Below, piece by piece: positions 47,412-58,891 of a stretch of DNA of 64,000 nucleotides. Under the pieces are notes generated by a model, which saw only the letters and a list, made by a program, of their open reading frames with translations, searched no databases and was not told the origin of the DNA. Within the stretch, counting starts at the first letter, position 1. Each line of letters opens with the position of its first letter. Position numbers and translations under genes: made by a program. This stretch comes from Labia minor (Eukaryota > Arthropoda > Insecta > Dermaptera > Spongiphoridae), in contig OY720346.1 of assembly GCA_963082975.1 (NCBI GenBank), positions 42,001,787 to 42,065,786 of the forward strand, written 5' to 3'.

Positions 47412-48013
47412 TCAATTATTATGTTTGTGATTTAATACAATATTTTTAATAAAATCTGTTTCTATAATATTTGAGATTTTACAATTGTATATATTATTAT
47501 TTATTAAACAATCAAATGTCGAATATAATTCATTAATTTTTATTAACATGGTTTGTGAGGATTCATTTAACATTAAAATATTATTTTTATTCATAATTAG
47601 TAGGGGTGTGAATTGATAAATTTCTCCATTATTTTCCTTATAATTTTGTATTGCTAATATAATATCAATTATATTTTGATGAATTTTGCTAATTGGTCGA
47701 ACGAATAAAATTGCATTTCAATATGTTTCTATAATTATTATAGAATCATATTTTTCTAGAATCGTTTTTAAATCTTTTAAATTAATAATTTATTCATGAA
47801 GTATATTTTTTTTACAAAATGACAATGTTGTTTCAATATTTTATAATTTTCGTTATTTAAGTCAATGTTTTTTATTTCAAAGGATGTTAATTTTATTGTA
47901 GAGTGTATTCTGTATTGTGTTATTGTAAGACTAGTCGAACCCCTTGCAATTTCAGTTATAAAATGAATTTTTCGTGGTTTGCAGCAATTAATTAAATAGT
48001 CCTTTGAAAACAA
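47412..48013 (-). pseudogene. Broken gene of unknown function
   Basis: Two minus-strand open pieces, 47777-48013 (starts MFSKDYLINCCKPRKIHF) and 47412-47594 (MNKNNILMLNESSQTM), are joined by a third in another frame (about 47600-47780, with LKDLKTILEKYDSIIII and NNGEIYQFTPLLI) that contains a stop. Composition is protein-like (Asn/Ile/Lys/Glu) over about 200 codons. I recognise no domain. The 3' edge lies 2 bp from the Helitron 5 border, so the Helitron may have cut the gene. Confidence 0.4.
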
Positions 48014-48124
48014 TATTTTTCGTATACCTAATGATCATTTTTTAATAATCTGCATTAATTAGTTTTCTTTAATTTTTATTTAGAAGTTGTTGGGAAGTTT
48101 TGGTCCTGAATATTAAAAAATTAA

Positions 48125-48385
48125 ATAAGCTGGAGTGTCTCCACTCGACTATCTCTCAATTTGAATTGGATTAAATAACATATATTATATTTAAATTAAA
48201 ATTAATAAATAATATTTATTAAACCAGCGGGTGTTTGGCTCTTTGTTGATGGCTCAACGCCAGGTTCCGGTAATTTTAGCGATTCAATCAAGCTGAAATT
48301 CTATATATAGCATTTTTATAAAATTTTTAATCATGTGAAAAACTATCAAACATATATCTTTATTTTTACGGTCACTTTAGAGGAA
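48125..48385 (+). repeat. Interspersed repeat family Y copy
   Basis: It starts GCTGGAGTGTCTCCACTCGA, with the 'gtgtttggctctttgttgat' core and 'gaaattctatatatagca' end region. A small deletion removes the 'acgtcacgtg' segment. Confidence 0.7.
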
Positions 48386-48539
48386 AAATAATAAAATCTT
48401 GGTAAGTAATAATGGTCTCTTTCCAAATTAATTTTATTATTTTAGAAAAATATGATTTTTAACGGGCACACCAATAAAATTGGAGGGAGATTGTTCCTCC
48501 CCTTAGAGAGGCGATTTTAAGGTTTTTAGGTTTTTAATT

Positions 48540-49717
48540 TTTAATAAATTCTCTTTTTTGTTATGATATTAATAAAAATTAATATTAAATTGTATATAAA
48601 TTTAAAAATTAGAATATTTGAATTTGTTTAAATTTTAACACAAATAATAAATCATATGCATAAAATATAGAAAATTTTGAAAATCTACTTGGTATTAAAT
48701 TCAGAAATAGTAGAGTAATTATAATACTTTAAAAGTTGTATATTTAATTATATCATAATCAAATAGGGGTATTATCTTAGAATATTTAAAATAAATGTAT
48801 GTTTATATTGGTAATTTAAAATAAAATACTTATATTAATAATACATGGACTATTCGAATATATATATAATTAGAACCTCTGTCTCTCTCCCTCTATTTAA
48901 AATTTAAAAAACGGAGCGTTCTAGCCAAATTAAGAAATTTAGGTGCCTTATGCAACATGGATAGGTAGATTAATTGGACTAGAAGAGACATGTGATTAGA
49001 CAAATTGCGGATAATCAAACGAAATGCAATTAAACAAAAAAATTAAAGAATTAGGCTACGGAGACGACTTAAATATAATAGGAGATTCAGCAACTGCAAT
49101 TAAAAATAGCGTAAGAAAATTAATCGAAGCAAGAAAAGAGGGGTGGTTAGAAATTAATAGTAATAATTAGTAATTAATTAATTTATTAAGACAAAGTATT
49201 TAGTAACAGAAAGGAATAGTATTAACAAACAAAGACTGAACATACAAAATGTAGAATTTGAAAAAGTATAAATATTTAAGTAAATACTTAAGATCTATAA
49301 TCACGAAGGATAATAATATTTGAGAAGAATTTAAATCGACGTTGTAATCGAGTAACGCCTGTTAATATGCAGTAAGGGGGCTTATCTCATCAAAACTATT
49401 ATCAAAGAGGATCAAAATTGAAATATATAAAACTGAAATTGCAAACACCGTTTGTAACGGGTTCGATTATTTATTAATATTTCCTAAAATAAAGTAATCA
49501 ATATTATTTATATTTAAATTCTAATTTTGAAAAATAGTTCAATTTGCAAATTTGATTGAAAACGAAAATCCAAATGAAATAAAAAAATATACTGATTGAA
49601 TTAAAATGAATTAAAACCTTTCGCATACAGACTTTCAACAAATTACATAGGGGGTACAAGGGGGCGGAGCCCCCCTGTCCTGCTTCGCAGAGCGCCTCCG
49701 GCGCTATGGGAAACTAG
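48540..49717 (+). mobile_element. Helitron, copy 6, 5' end unclear
   Basis: It ends with GGGGGCGGAGCCCCC, a stem AGCGCCTCCGGCGCT and then CTAG before T. 48540-48860 matches 17870-18090 of Helitron 3, and 48865 onward matches Helitrons 4 and 5, so this copy is a mosaic. I could not locate its TC start. Confidence 0.7.
48970..49440 (+). pseudogene. Reverse-transcriptase fragment with YGDD box in Helitron 6
   Basis: The translation near 49035-49150 reads ELGYGDDLNIIGDSATAIKN and then SVRKLIEARKEGWLEINS, the polymerase active-site box (YADD in most LINEs) and the following thumb-side segment. Further on, 'LISSKLLSK.IKIEIYK' (about 49380-49430) matches the fragment in Helitron 3. Stops and frameshifts are present. 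Confidence 0.75.
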
Positions 49718-49984
49718 TATATATATATATACTAATTATAGCTCTATAAAGCTATTGAATTGCATACAAAAACGTTATTTTATAAATTTTTTTTTATAAA
49801 TATATTATTTTAAATTCGATTACAATGCACAGGTAATTTTATAAATCAATATTTACCCATTTTATTTTTTCAAATCAATATTTATTTATTATTTAAATTG
49901 ATACAACATTAATGTTTATTTGTATGATTGTTTTTTTTTTATAAGAAAAATTATAAATTTATATTATTTACATAATTTTGTTGA
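49718..49984. other. AT-rich stretch, probable 3' side of CAP relic
   Basis: No feature apart from a TA microsatellite at 49718-49732. Confidence 0.4.
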
Positions 49985-50568
49985 TTAATCACATGTTGTC
50001 CCAGATGGGCAACGACTGCATGCTACTCCTACTTTATACATGGAAGCATTTATAATGTTACCTCCGGGTCCATAATTACATACATATCTTTTTTCAAACA
50101 AATTTCCAACCTATAATAATTAAAAGAAATTTTAACAAATTGATTTAAATCTGTTTATTCATATTCGAATATATCAAGAAAAAGAAAATTTAATTATTAG
50201 GTAATTTGAAAATTTGTAAAAGGTAAAAAAATTTCTTTGTAGATTCTACTTACGCTATTGGTATGAATATATCCACAACCAATTTGATAAGTATCTGCCC
50301 AGGCCATTTGAGAATAATGACCATAAATACTTTCAAACCTATTGATAATTAATTGATTATTTTTTTTTATATTATTTATGCTTAATATAGTTTTTTATTA
50401 TTATATATATTTGAATTAGATCATTTTCTTTACTTGTACGGCTCGATGTTATTTTTGGAAAAATTTACAACTTCGTCCCACGTGCGTTTGAAGCCTCTTT
50501 AAAATCAGGATCATTACTTCGGTTATTTCGAGAAAACAATATGTACACATTTTGGTCAATCCATTCAT
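49985..50568 (-). pseudogene. CAP superfamily (venom-allergen/antigen-5-like) gene relic, three exons
   Basis: Three minus-strand exons with GT...AG borders are visible: 50434-50568, 50254-50338 and 49985-50110. The second encodes IYGHYSQMAWADTYQIGCGY, which carries the CAP signature (GHYSQM.W). The third encodes RYVCNYGPGGNIINASMYK and ends CSRCPSGTTCD before TAA, the second CAP signature with its disulphide cysteines. The first encodes DQNVYILFSRNN and, in a shifted frame, TWDEVVNFSKNNIEPYK. Exon phases agree across the other borders, so a net one-base loss near 50488 breaks the first exon. The N-terminal half (signal peptide and first helix) is absent upstream. CAP proteins are secreted, and in insects they occur in venom, saliva and haemolymph. 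This copy is a truncated, frameshifted relic, or an assembly error masks a real gene. Confidence 0.8.
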
Positions 50569-50766
50569 CTGATTGAGATAAAAATTATAAAAGTTTTTTA
50601 ATAAATTATTATACAGTATGAATTTTGAATTTATATTCAATCACTTTATATTTTTATTTGAATTAATTTTTAATATTTAAATGTTGACAGGTTTGAAATT
50701 TTTTCAATTCTATAAAAATGAAATAACAGATCTCTTACTAAATATCGATATTTTTATTATCTATAC

Positions 50767-51146
50767 CAGTGTTTCTCACCCTTTTTGGACCAAACGCCCC
50801 CTTTGTAAGACCTTCTTAATTCGCTCCCTATAAATTTTTACAGATAAAAATTGCATGATAATCCCTAATATAAGGTAGGTACACTATGTGATACTTAGAG
50901 CCATATTGAAAAATCGAGTTTCAGAACCTGATTGTAAAAATCATCTGACCCTTTTTTTAAGAACCATATTGAAAAAAATTGAAAAAAAGAGGAAATGTTT
51001 AAAAAGCCTGTTCGCAAAATCATCTTACCTTTTTTTTACAGTTGAAAATGATTTCGCCCCCCAAAAATAACTTATCGCCCCTCAAAATCGTATAGTCAAA
51101 TAATCGCCCCCTTTAAGATGTCGATCGCCCAGGTTGAGAATCACTG
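50767..51146. mobile_element. hAT-type miniature element
   Basis: CAGTGTTTCTCACCCTTTTT at the left and GGTTGAGAATCACTG at the right. Flanks ATCTATAC and ATCTAGAC agree at 7 of 8 bases. The short plus frame inside reads non-coding sequence. Confidence 0.85.
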
Positions 51147-51555
51147 ATCTAGACAGATAGTATTGCAATTACAAAAATTTTCGATGTCGAGATTTTGATC
51201 TATTTGAAGACCCCTGAGTCATTTTCACTAAAGTTGAAAAAAAAATGTCTGCCTGAATGTGTATGTATGTATGTATATTAGACAAGATAACACAAATACG
51301 GTTTGAGTGATGTGGTGTCATCAACAAAGAGCCAAACACACACTAGCTATACTGTAAATTAAAATTTTTTAATTAATTAATCCAATATAATTATACTTAA
51401 TTTATGATTTATCTATAATTAATTGAATTTAATTTAAATATAATATAAGTGTTAATTAATCCAAATCAAATTTGAGAGATAGGCGAGTGGAGACACTCCA
51501 GATTTTTTATTGTACCTGTATTTTGAGAAGAATCATGTCCAAAAACATTTAGATG
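51147..51555. repeat. Repeat X fragment and inverted family Y copy
   Basis: 51175-51290 resembles the right end of repeat X ('tcgatgtcgagattttgat') with a GTAT tract. 51320-51500 is family Y in inverse orientation. Confidence 0.65.
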
Positions 51556-51559
51556 ATCT

Positions 51560-52800
51560 TTGTTTGATATTTAATTTGAATTGTTTTAAAAATATATGTA
51601 GTAGTATAGATAAAGTTAAACAAATGTTCTACTTTTAATTCAGCCTAGCCGGGCTTATACAGATTTACATCATATGGAGGATGTGGAATCGGTATCCTCG
51701 GGGTCCCAGATTTCTTACTTGGTAAATTAATTTTTTAAATTATGTATTTATAATAACATGGATAAAATAAAAATAAGCCTAATTGAGAATTCATTTGAGA
51801 AATATTTAAAAAAAAATGATCGAATGATGAAAGATTTAAAACAAATTCCTTACTTTTTGTATTTTTCTGCTCTTTAGCCAATAATTAATTAATATTATAT
51901 TAAATTTATCATTTTAATTTTCATTGTTTTCAGTCATATTCTTCCTCTTCATCGTCATCTGAAGAATTATTACCTTTGCAGTCGGTGGGTACGCAAGTTC
52001 AAGCTTATTATCACAAAATGATGAGGCGTGACTTCTTCTACCTGCTAATAACAGTGGGAACAATTTTTACCCTAGTCCGGCTATAGATTAGAGGTCGGAC
52101 TAAAAAAGTGAAGAGGCAAGAGTCGCTGCAAGGTGTGCAATTGAGAGATTCCGAGGATTTGGAGAGGTGGAGTGGAGGAGGAGGCCTGGAATTTAAATTT
52201 TACATTGAAATTGATTAATACATTTAGGTGAAGAAAAGAAGATGAAGAATATGAAGAAAAAAAGAAAAAGAACCATTGAACATTCAATTGGAATCGAAAT
52301 TATCCAAGGTAATGAATTATTTATTAAAATACATTGATAAATCAGTAACACAAAAAAAAAAAAAAAATTACAAAGCTTTGAAATATAATGAAAAATTAAT
52401 AAAATAAATTCTTTTCAGATATAATTAAGGATCAATGTTGATATAAACAAGTATTAATTGAGAAAAGAGAGAAAATAACATTTTTCTTTCTAATGTCAAC
52501 ACATATTAATGAAATGAATAAAAGATATTAAGTATTTACCTGACAATTTTTGTTGTTTTTATTTTATTCAATACATATAATTAGATTTCTGGATTTTAAT
52601 GATCGATTCCTGAATATTAAGAATTAATATAGTTTAAGAATTTTTAATATTTTGGTCCTTGAACTCACTCACTATCTTAAATAGATCATATTTTATTTTA
52701 TAAAAGACCATATTTAATTAATATTTATATTATTATTATTATTGTTAGAAACGAAGATGATTTCGTCAGTCTCAGGGTGGGCTTCAAAACATCAAGAAAT
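51560..52800 (+). repeat. Inverted duplication, plus arm
   Basis: It matches 59585-60297 in reverse order and orientation, including intron sequence and 3' flank ('gttagaaacgaagatgattt' at 52746). The minus arm lacks about 560 bp (roughly 52024-52588). About 6.8 kb separates the arms. Confidence 0.9.
51644..52086 (+). CDS. Short-exon gene, plus copy: last two exons with tail-anchor-like C-terminus (partial)
   Basis: Exon 51644-51721 (78 nt, phase 0) starts after TTTTAATTCAG and ends before GTAAAT. It encodes PSRAYTDLHHMEDVESVSSG and onward. Exon 51934-52086 (153 nt) starts after TGTTTTCAG and encodes a run of seven serines, EELLPLQSVGTQVQ, then RRDFFYLLITVGTIFTLVRL and TAG. The last 17 residues are a hydrophobic segment preceded by two Arg, the layout of a C-terminal membrane anchor. 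The inverse copy at 59794-60217 shares these exons but has lost the anchor. Upstream exons are missing here: homology to the minus copy stops at about 51555, where repeats begin. The family is not recognised. Confidence 0.6.
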
Positions 52801-52974
52801 TCAGAAATCATGAAAAAATTCTAATTACATACACTACAATAATCCTGGCAATCAATTAAAGTTGGCAAAATAATTAGCATGAATGCATATAAAATCTTCA
52901 TCTGAAATAAATTCCATATAAAATTTATCATACTTTACTAATACAATAAATACTCTTTAAAAGTAAGAAAAATG

Positions 52975-53165
52975 TTATGATACTTGGAATTTAAAAATTA
53001 ATACAAATAAATGCGAAATCATATTATTTAGATTAACACTCGACAAAGGAAACAAGTCTTAAAAAAAATGGAAAAAATTTCAAATAAATTTTAATAACGT
53101 AGCCACCCCAAATAAATCTCAGGTAAAATACCTAGGAATACATTTGGATAATTATTTATATTTTA
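52975..53165 (+). pseudogene. Non-LTR reverse-transcriptase C-terminal fragment
   Basis: The frame reads LKINTNKCEIILFRLTLDKG, then after a stop NNVATPNKSQVKYLGIHLDN. This is the block just after the polymerase palm in Jockey-like LINEs, where the intact element at 57.3 kb has NSVKYLGIHLDSKLNW. No other parts survive. Confidence 0.75.
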
Positions 53166-55060
53166 ATATAAATAGAAATAGAGAAATAGAAAAAATGAAG
53201 TTATAGGAAAATTTACAAATTGAATAAAACAAAAAATATATTAATATTCTAAAATTGATTTTATGTATTTATGTTAAGTAAATGTTATTATTGAATAATA
53301 ATTATTATATTATATTTATAAATAAATAATTTTTATTCATATGAAATTATATAAATATATATATTATAAATATATATTATATATATATTGTTTTCATAAA
53401 AAAAAGATTATTCTATTGTTTTGTTTCCTTTCTATCGGAGTCATATATAAAATATATAAAAAAAAGATCTTTTCTCTAAGCCATTTGAGGGGAAGACCAC
53501 CCCTACATCATCGACGATAGTGCTGATTAATAAGAATTCATCATTAATTTTAATGAAGGTGACATTAAAAATTAATTAAAATAAATATTTTTCAAAACAG
53601 AAATATATTTTTCTAATAAATCATCTTAAATATAGAAATTATATTAAGAAAAAAAAGTATTTTTATATAAATAACTATTTATTTAATTCAACATCAAAAT
53701 CTTTTTAGTTAAATATTCTACATTCACATGTCAAACGTATTAATTATTTATACTCACCACAGAATTGTCCATCATGAAAATGTTTTATATAATGAATGTA
53801 AGTATCTCAGGCGAATCAGTTTTTAAATCAATCTTTATCAAATGAAAAAAAAAAATAAATAATCGGAATTTTTATCAGAAAAAAGCTTATAATAAAATGT
53901 TTTATAGTTAGTAAATCATATATTATAAAAATAAATCAATATACTATCATAGAAACGTATATAATAGAATATAAAAAAAGAAAAAAATAATATAAATATA
54001 AAAAAAATTTTATAAAATAATGTTTTTCTTAACGACAAAAAAGAATAAAATATTTTTTCTATAAACCTGACAAAGTTTTTATGGATGAATTGCTTCATAT
54101 TCAACAAAAACGTTGGGCGCATTTAGTTTAGAAAAATCAAGTCAAATTTTTGTAATAATAAAAATTTTATTAAACACAAACTGACAAATTTTTTTTATCA
54201 TTCAATAAAATTGATAGGTTAAGAGCTAAGAAATTAATCTTCTAATCTATTATTTTTCACTGTAATATACTTATATCAAAGTATGTATCAAAATTTAAAA
54301 TAATTTTTATTAAATTTATATATTATCAATCAAAACCAAAATGGTTGATTATATTTGAAGAAATAGGGTTATATATAAATGATTTTAATTCATAAAATCA
54401 TATAAATATAAAAAAAATTATAATATAACTTTTTTCTCATGGGCTAAAAAGAATAAAATAATTTTTCTATAAGCCTGAAAATGTTTATGGAAGAATTTCT
54501 TTATATACAACGAAAATTGTTGGGCGGATTTAGAAATATTTATTTATGAAACATCAAGTCAAATTTTCGTAATAATAAAAATTTTATTAAACACATCAAC
54601 TAACAAATTTTTTTATTTTGCAATAAAATTGATAGAAGAAGATTTAAGAAATTAATATTTTATGATTTTTCAATGTAATATTTTTAAAATTTAATGATTA
54701 TTTTCTTAAATTTATATATTTTCAATCAAAGTCAAAACAGTTGATTATATCAGAAGAAATAGTGTTACTTGTTAATGAAGTGTTTTAGTGTGGTATGTAA
54801 GTATTTATACAAATAATAGCTCTATAAAGGAATTTAATTGTATACAAATAAAATAGAAAGCAAATGAAAACTAAATGCGCCAAACGTTTTTAGTTGTATA
54901 TGAAGAAATTATTCCATAAACTTTGTCAGGCTTATAGAAAATAATTTTATTCTTTTTAGTCCATGAGAAAAACGTTATTTTATAAAAAAATTTTATATTT
55001 ATATTATTTTATTCTTTTTAGTGCATTTTTAATCCGATAAATTTATTTATAATAATATAA
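53166..55060. other. AT-rich stretch with inverted 'gcgccaaacg' repeats
   Basis: 53170-53340 duplicates 43380-43560. The repeat with 'aactttgtcaggcttatag' occurs inverted at 53985-54125 and about 54400-54540 and direct at 54875-55030, so part of the region may be a foldback-type element. Minus frames here are low-complexity Phe/Ile readings. No gene is seen. Confidence 0.55.
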
Positions 55061-55403
55061 CAAGAAGTATAGAAAAGATGATGTTATACGAGAATATGCA
55101 AATATTAATATTTTAAGTATAAAAGGTTGATTGTTTATAAGTTTGCTAATACACTTCTTTTAACACACATTTAGTGCATCAACTCAAATTCTTTTTTTTT
55201 AATATTTCAATATATATATATATATTTTCTTTATGCATTGATTGCTGAAGAAACGGGTCATCATGATGCAATGGATCTTTTTCGGTATACAATGCAATTG
55301 GGTTTCAATTTGGAGGCGTTTTTAGGCTACGCACAATTTGTTGTTACTACAATTCGCGAAACTAAAGTTCGTACAAATTCATCTTATGTTTATAGTATTG
55401 AAT
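55061..55403. other. Unassigned stretch
   Basis: 55240-55360 is less AT-rich, and a frame reads ETGHHDAMDLFRYTMQLGFN then FEAFLGYAQFVVTTIRETK-like sequence. It could be a stranded exon (about 45 codons, plus strand, roughly 55236-55367, with GT at the 3' side). I do not recognise it. Confidence 0.3.
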
Positions 55404-56118
55404 AAAATCTGGAGTGTCCTCCCCTAGACTTTCCAGCATATAAATAGGTATAAAGAGTTGTGAATGAATATTTAGAATGTGTAAACTTGGTATTGATAAA
55501 GAGCCAGTTCGTGTTAGTTTATTGGTGTCAAATTTGATATTTGGTAACATTTATTTATATATATATATATATATAGAATAAAGTGCTACTTCCGGTTAAC
55601 TGATATTTTAAATGTAAATAAACAAACTAATTAATTTAAATTATAAAGTAAAATGGTTTAACACTATTATATATATTTATAATTTACACCTAACGCTACT
55701 TGTATAGGTAAAATGTCACTTCCGGTAGTCAGATCATGATGAAATTTGGTATCTGAATTTTTTTCATATTTTTAAATCTATATACAAAATATGAAGCAAA
55801 TATCTCGAAGCAAACTGGTACTTTACTTGAATGGTAAACGCAACCAGTGTAAGTAAAGTACCACTTCCGGTTAACCGATTTTGACGAAATTTTGATAGAA
55901 ATCTACAAACTGAATAATATCGGTGTACCAAATTTCGAAGTCCTAGCATGATTAGTTTCTGAGTAAATTCGCTCACTGACAAACATTACATAATTCGAAA
56001 AATGGTATTTTCCGACTCAGGGAGGTCTAAAACATCAAGATCTATCGAAATCTCGAAGTCGAAATTTTTGACGATTCCAATACTTCCCTTATACGAAGTA
56101 TGCGGGAAAGTAAAAAAT
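55404..56118 (+). repeat. Interspersed TIR repeat X, uninterrupted copy
   Basis: It starts CTGGAGTGTCCTCCCCTAGA and ends TACGAAGTATGCGGGAAAGT. Both Helentron-like insertions present in the 26.7-32.0 kb copy are absent here, giving an empty site at about 55757 for one of them. A minus frame over its right part is not a gene. Confidence 0.75.
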
Positions 56119-56458
56119 GTATTCTCTCCCAGTTGTATGTGATCGAATGCTTTGGTATTCCGGTATGCTTTATTAATTTAACTAGAAATCTTCAATTAAA
56201 AGTTTAAGAGCCTCACAATCTCGCGGCACAGTGGTTGAGAATCACTGGCTTATATAAATATGCATTTCTCTGCCATCTGTCGATCAATTTTGAAAATTCT
56301 CATATTCATATCCATGGGGGTTCAGTATATAACTTCTTTGTTGATCACTTTTGAGTAGCATATTTTCTTGTTTTCAACTTTTAAATTGTTTATATACCAT
56401 ATTAATAATGACAACGTTCTTTTATTTTATGAAAATTTCTGTATAGATGTCCTCAGAA
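56119..56458. other. Unassigned stretch with hAT-type right end
   Basis: 56215-56249 (CGCGGCACAGTGGTTGAGAA then TCACTGG) is an hAT-type terminus. The remainder has no recognisable feature. Confidence 0.4.
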
Positions 56459-57032
56459 CAGTGCCGCCCTAACCACAGGGCTAAATGGGCTATAGTAGCC
56501 TTTTGAGGCGGCAATTTTTTATTTGCGATATAGTAAAAATTTATTTTTCATTTTATTAGTTTTTACTTATTTTTAAATTAAAACACTTCTTAAAATATTA
56601 AACTGATTTTTATTTCTTTCAAATGTGCTGAAAAACAATAGATAGGGAAGGGCAACGAGAAATAGGAGTAACACCCTACCGATCGTACTTTTGTTTCAGT
56701 CGCACTGGAGTTAATATAAGACCACCAATCATATAATAGTTCCGATCAAGTTCTAAGGATTAGACTAAAAACTGATCGGAACTGTCATTATTGAGATAAT
56801 CCCCTCAATCTGGGTAAACATTTATACCCATCTTTTAAATAAGTGACTTTAAAGAAAAGCTACAATAAAGATAACAGTTTATTATAAAAGTAATAAATAG
56901 TTTTTCTAGTTCTGACACTTTTGTTTTGTATAACTTTTCCGACTCCCATTTGCCATTCTGTGTATTTTCTTAGGAAGAAGGGCGCATTATTTTTAGTAGC
57001 CCGTGGGCGCCGAATTCCTTAAGACGGCCCTG
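56459..57032. mobile_element. hAT-type non-autonomous element (574 bp)
   Basis: CAGTGCCGCCCTAACCACAG at the left and CCTTAAGACGGCCCTG at the right form imperfect inverted ends, flanked by the exact duplication CCTCAGAA (56451-56458, 57033-57040). No frame is present. Confidence 0.92.
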
Positions 57033-57129
57033 CCTCAGAAAAATGAAAATGGTTTAATAAACCAATGTTTAATTTATATCATCATAGGACATCTCTGCTA
57101 AAAAAAATATTTAATAAAATTAAATAAAA

Positions 57130-58891
57130 TTTTTTTTATTATTATTTTTATTCTGCGATCAGAATTACAATCATCACAATCATCATTACAATCATTATGC
57201 GAATTCTATGGGCAGAAGGGGTGTCAACATATATTAACTGGGAGGTGTGGGGAGATGGGGATGGACGAGGGGTGAGGGGAGGGGAGGAGGGAATATATGT
57301 ACAAGGTGAGGGCCCCCAGTGGGGCTCACCGTAGTGTTAATTTCTAGACTCGGAGTATGTCCTGGGGCCATTTCCTCTTGAGTCTTCTATTTGTGATGTC
57401 CACATTTAGGGTATCTATCAAGCTGTTGGGGTGCTGGGAGAGTCTCCCGTAGTGTGATTGGGTTTTGGAGTAAATTGTTTCTGGGATTGTAGGGATGTTG
57501 AGGTCTTTGTGGATTGATTTATTAATGACAAACCAAGGTGCGTCGGTGATGATGCGAAGGTATTTGGACTGAAATCGCTGGATCACATCAATGTTAGATT
57601 TTGCCGAGCAACCCCATAGTTCTAAGCCATACGTCCATATAGGTTTTATGATTGCCTTGTATATTAGGACTTTGTTTTCGAGGGATAGTTTGGAGTTTCT
57701 ACCGATAAGCCAGTACATCTTTCGTATTTTAATATCCATTTCTTGCCTCTTTTTCTTGATGTGTTCTTTCCAGTTGAGTTTGGAGTCTAGATGGATTCCC
57801 AGATATTTAACGCTGTTGTTTTGCGGGATGGCTTTATTATTTATGTAGATTAGGTGGTTCTCTCTTTGGTGTTTCAGCGTAAAGGTGACGTGGCTGGACT
57901 TGTCGCAGTTAACTCTCATTCTCCATTTGTCAAGCCACTCGGAGGCAAGATTTATGTATGATTGTAGACTAGCACAAGCGCTGGAGAGGTTTGTGTTAGG
58001 TGACAGAATGGCGGTGTCGTCTGCGAATGTAGCGAGGTGACAATCAGGGGAGGTAGGAAAGTCTGAGGAGTAAAGGAGGTATAGAAATGGGCCCAGGATG
58101 CTACCTTGGGGAACTCCAGAGAGGATGGGATGGGTTTCGGAGAGTTCTTCATTAAATTTTACTTGGAAGAACCTATCCGATAGGTATGACTTGAAGAGTG
58201 TGAAGTAGTGGTAAGGCACATTGGTTTTGATTTTGAATAATAATCCGTCGTGCCATACTTTGTCGAAGGCCTGACTAATATCGAGGAAGACGGCGGGGCA
58301 ATACTTCCTATCTTCCAAGGCCCTCCCTATCACATCCACGAGTCTGTGGCATTGTTGAATGGTAGAATGCTGTTGCCTGAAGCCAAATTGATGATCAGGT
58401 AGCCACTTCATTAGGTCGTTTTCCTTTATCCTCATGAAGATAAGCTTTTCCATGACCTTGGAAATGACGGGGAGGAGGCTGATTGGTCGATAGGAGTTAA
58501 CTTTGTTAGGAGGTTTGCCAGGTTTGGGGATGAGTATGATTTGTGCCAGTTTGAGTTGTTTGGGCCAGTAAGAAAGTCTGAGGATGGAGTTAAAGATGGT
58601 CGTTAAGAATCTTAAACCAGCTTTGGGAAGATTTTTTAGGGCATCATTAGTGATGAGGTCTTGTCCGGGAGATTTTTTGGATTTTAGATGTTTAATTACA
58701 TTGTACACTTCTTCGGGTTTAAAACCTTTAATAGGTAGGGACATTTGAAAGGGAGAATCCAAAAAATTTTTGACTTTGTAATCTATATGAGTAGAGAATG
58801 ACTGGAAGCTTTTGGAGAGATGAGACGCGAAGGTGTTGGTCTTTTGCTTGTCTGTTCTAGCCCAGCAGGAGATTAAATAAAATGAGCTACT
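57130..58891 (-). mobile_element. 5'-truncated Jockey-like LINE
   Basis: On the minus strand the frame is already open at 58891 and runs to TAG at 57344. A GC-richer 3' untranslated region with tandem 'atgattgtgatgattgtaat' motifs follows, then an A-rich tail at 57120-57145. Missing ORF1 and endonuclease and an A-rich 3' tail are what incomplete reverse transcription leaves behind. Confidence 0.85.
57344..58891 (-). CDS. Non-LTR retrotransposon reverse transcriptase (partial, frame intact)
   Basis: About 515 codons are open from the truncation point, with the first internal ATG at 58762. Counting from that Met: SYRPISLLPVISKVMEKL (90-107), the first catalytic Asp in FLDISQAFDKVWH (159-171), GVPQGSILGPFLY (216-228), the active-site box FADDTAI (246-252) and VKYLGIHLDSKLNW, then an AIIKPIWTYGLELWGC tail (usual form 'Y..YG.E.WG') and a C-terminus at RKWPQDILRV. 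These are the Jockey/R1-group hallmarks. The enzyme copies element RNA at a nicked target. No frameshift or stop is seen in what remains, so insertion was recent. It lacks the endonuclease domain and is not autonomous. Confidence 0.92.
   Translation of the reverse strand, partial: SSSFYLISCWARTDKQKTNTFASHLSKSFQSFSTHIDYKVKNFLDSPFQMSLPIKGFKPEEVYNVIKHLKSKKSPGQDLITNDALKNLPKAGLRFLTTIFNSILRLSYWPKQLKLAQIILIPKPGKPPNKVNSYRPISLLPVISKVMEKLIFMRIKENDLMKWLPDHQFGFRQQHSTIQQCHRLVDVIGRALEDRKYCPAVFLDISQAFDKVWHDGLLFKIKTNVPYHYFTLFKSYLSDRFFQVKFNEELSETHPILSGVPQGSILGPFLYLLYSSDFPTSPDCHLATFADDTAILSPNTNLSSACASLQSYINLASEWLDKWRMRVNCDKSSHVTFTLKHQRENHLIYINNKAIPQNNSVKYLGIHLDSKLNWKEHIKKKRQEMDIKIRKMYWLIGRNSKLSLENKVLIYKAIIKPIWTYGLELWGCSAKSNIDVIQRFQSKYLRIITDAPWFVINKSIHKDLNIPTIPETIYSKTQSHYGRLSQHPNSLIDTLNVDITNRRLKRKWPQDILRV

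Noticed and set aside
44461..56249. One 11.8-kb hAT unit between CCAGTGTTTCTCAAAC and GGTTGAGAATCACTGG
   Set aside because: The two ends belong to different-looking termini, the flanking 8-mers match only 7 of 8 in AT-rich sequence, and unrelated elements with their own histories lie between. Chance pairing is likelier.
57591..58152. Plus and minus frames within the LINE
   Set aside because: They overlap the intact reverse-transcriptase frame and have no domain.
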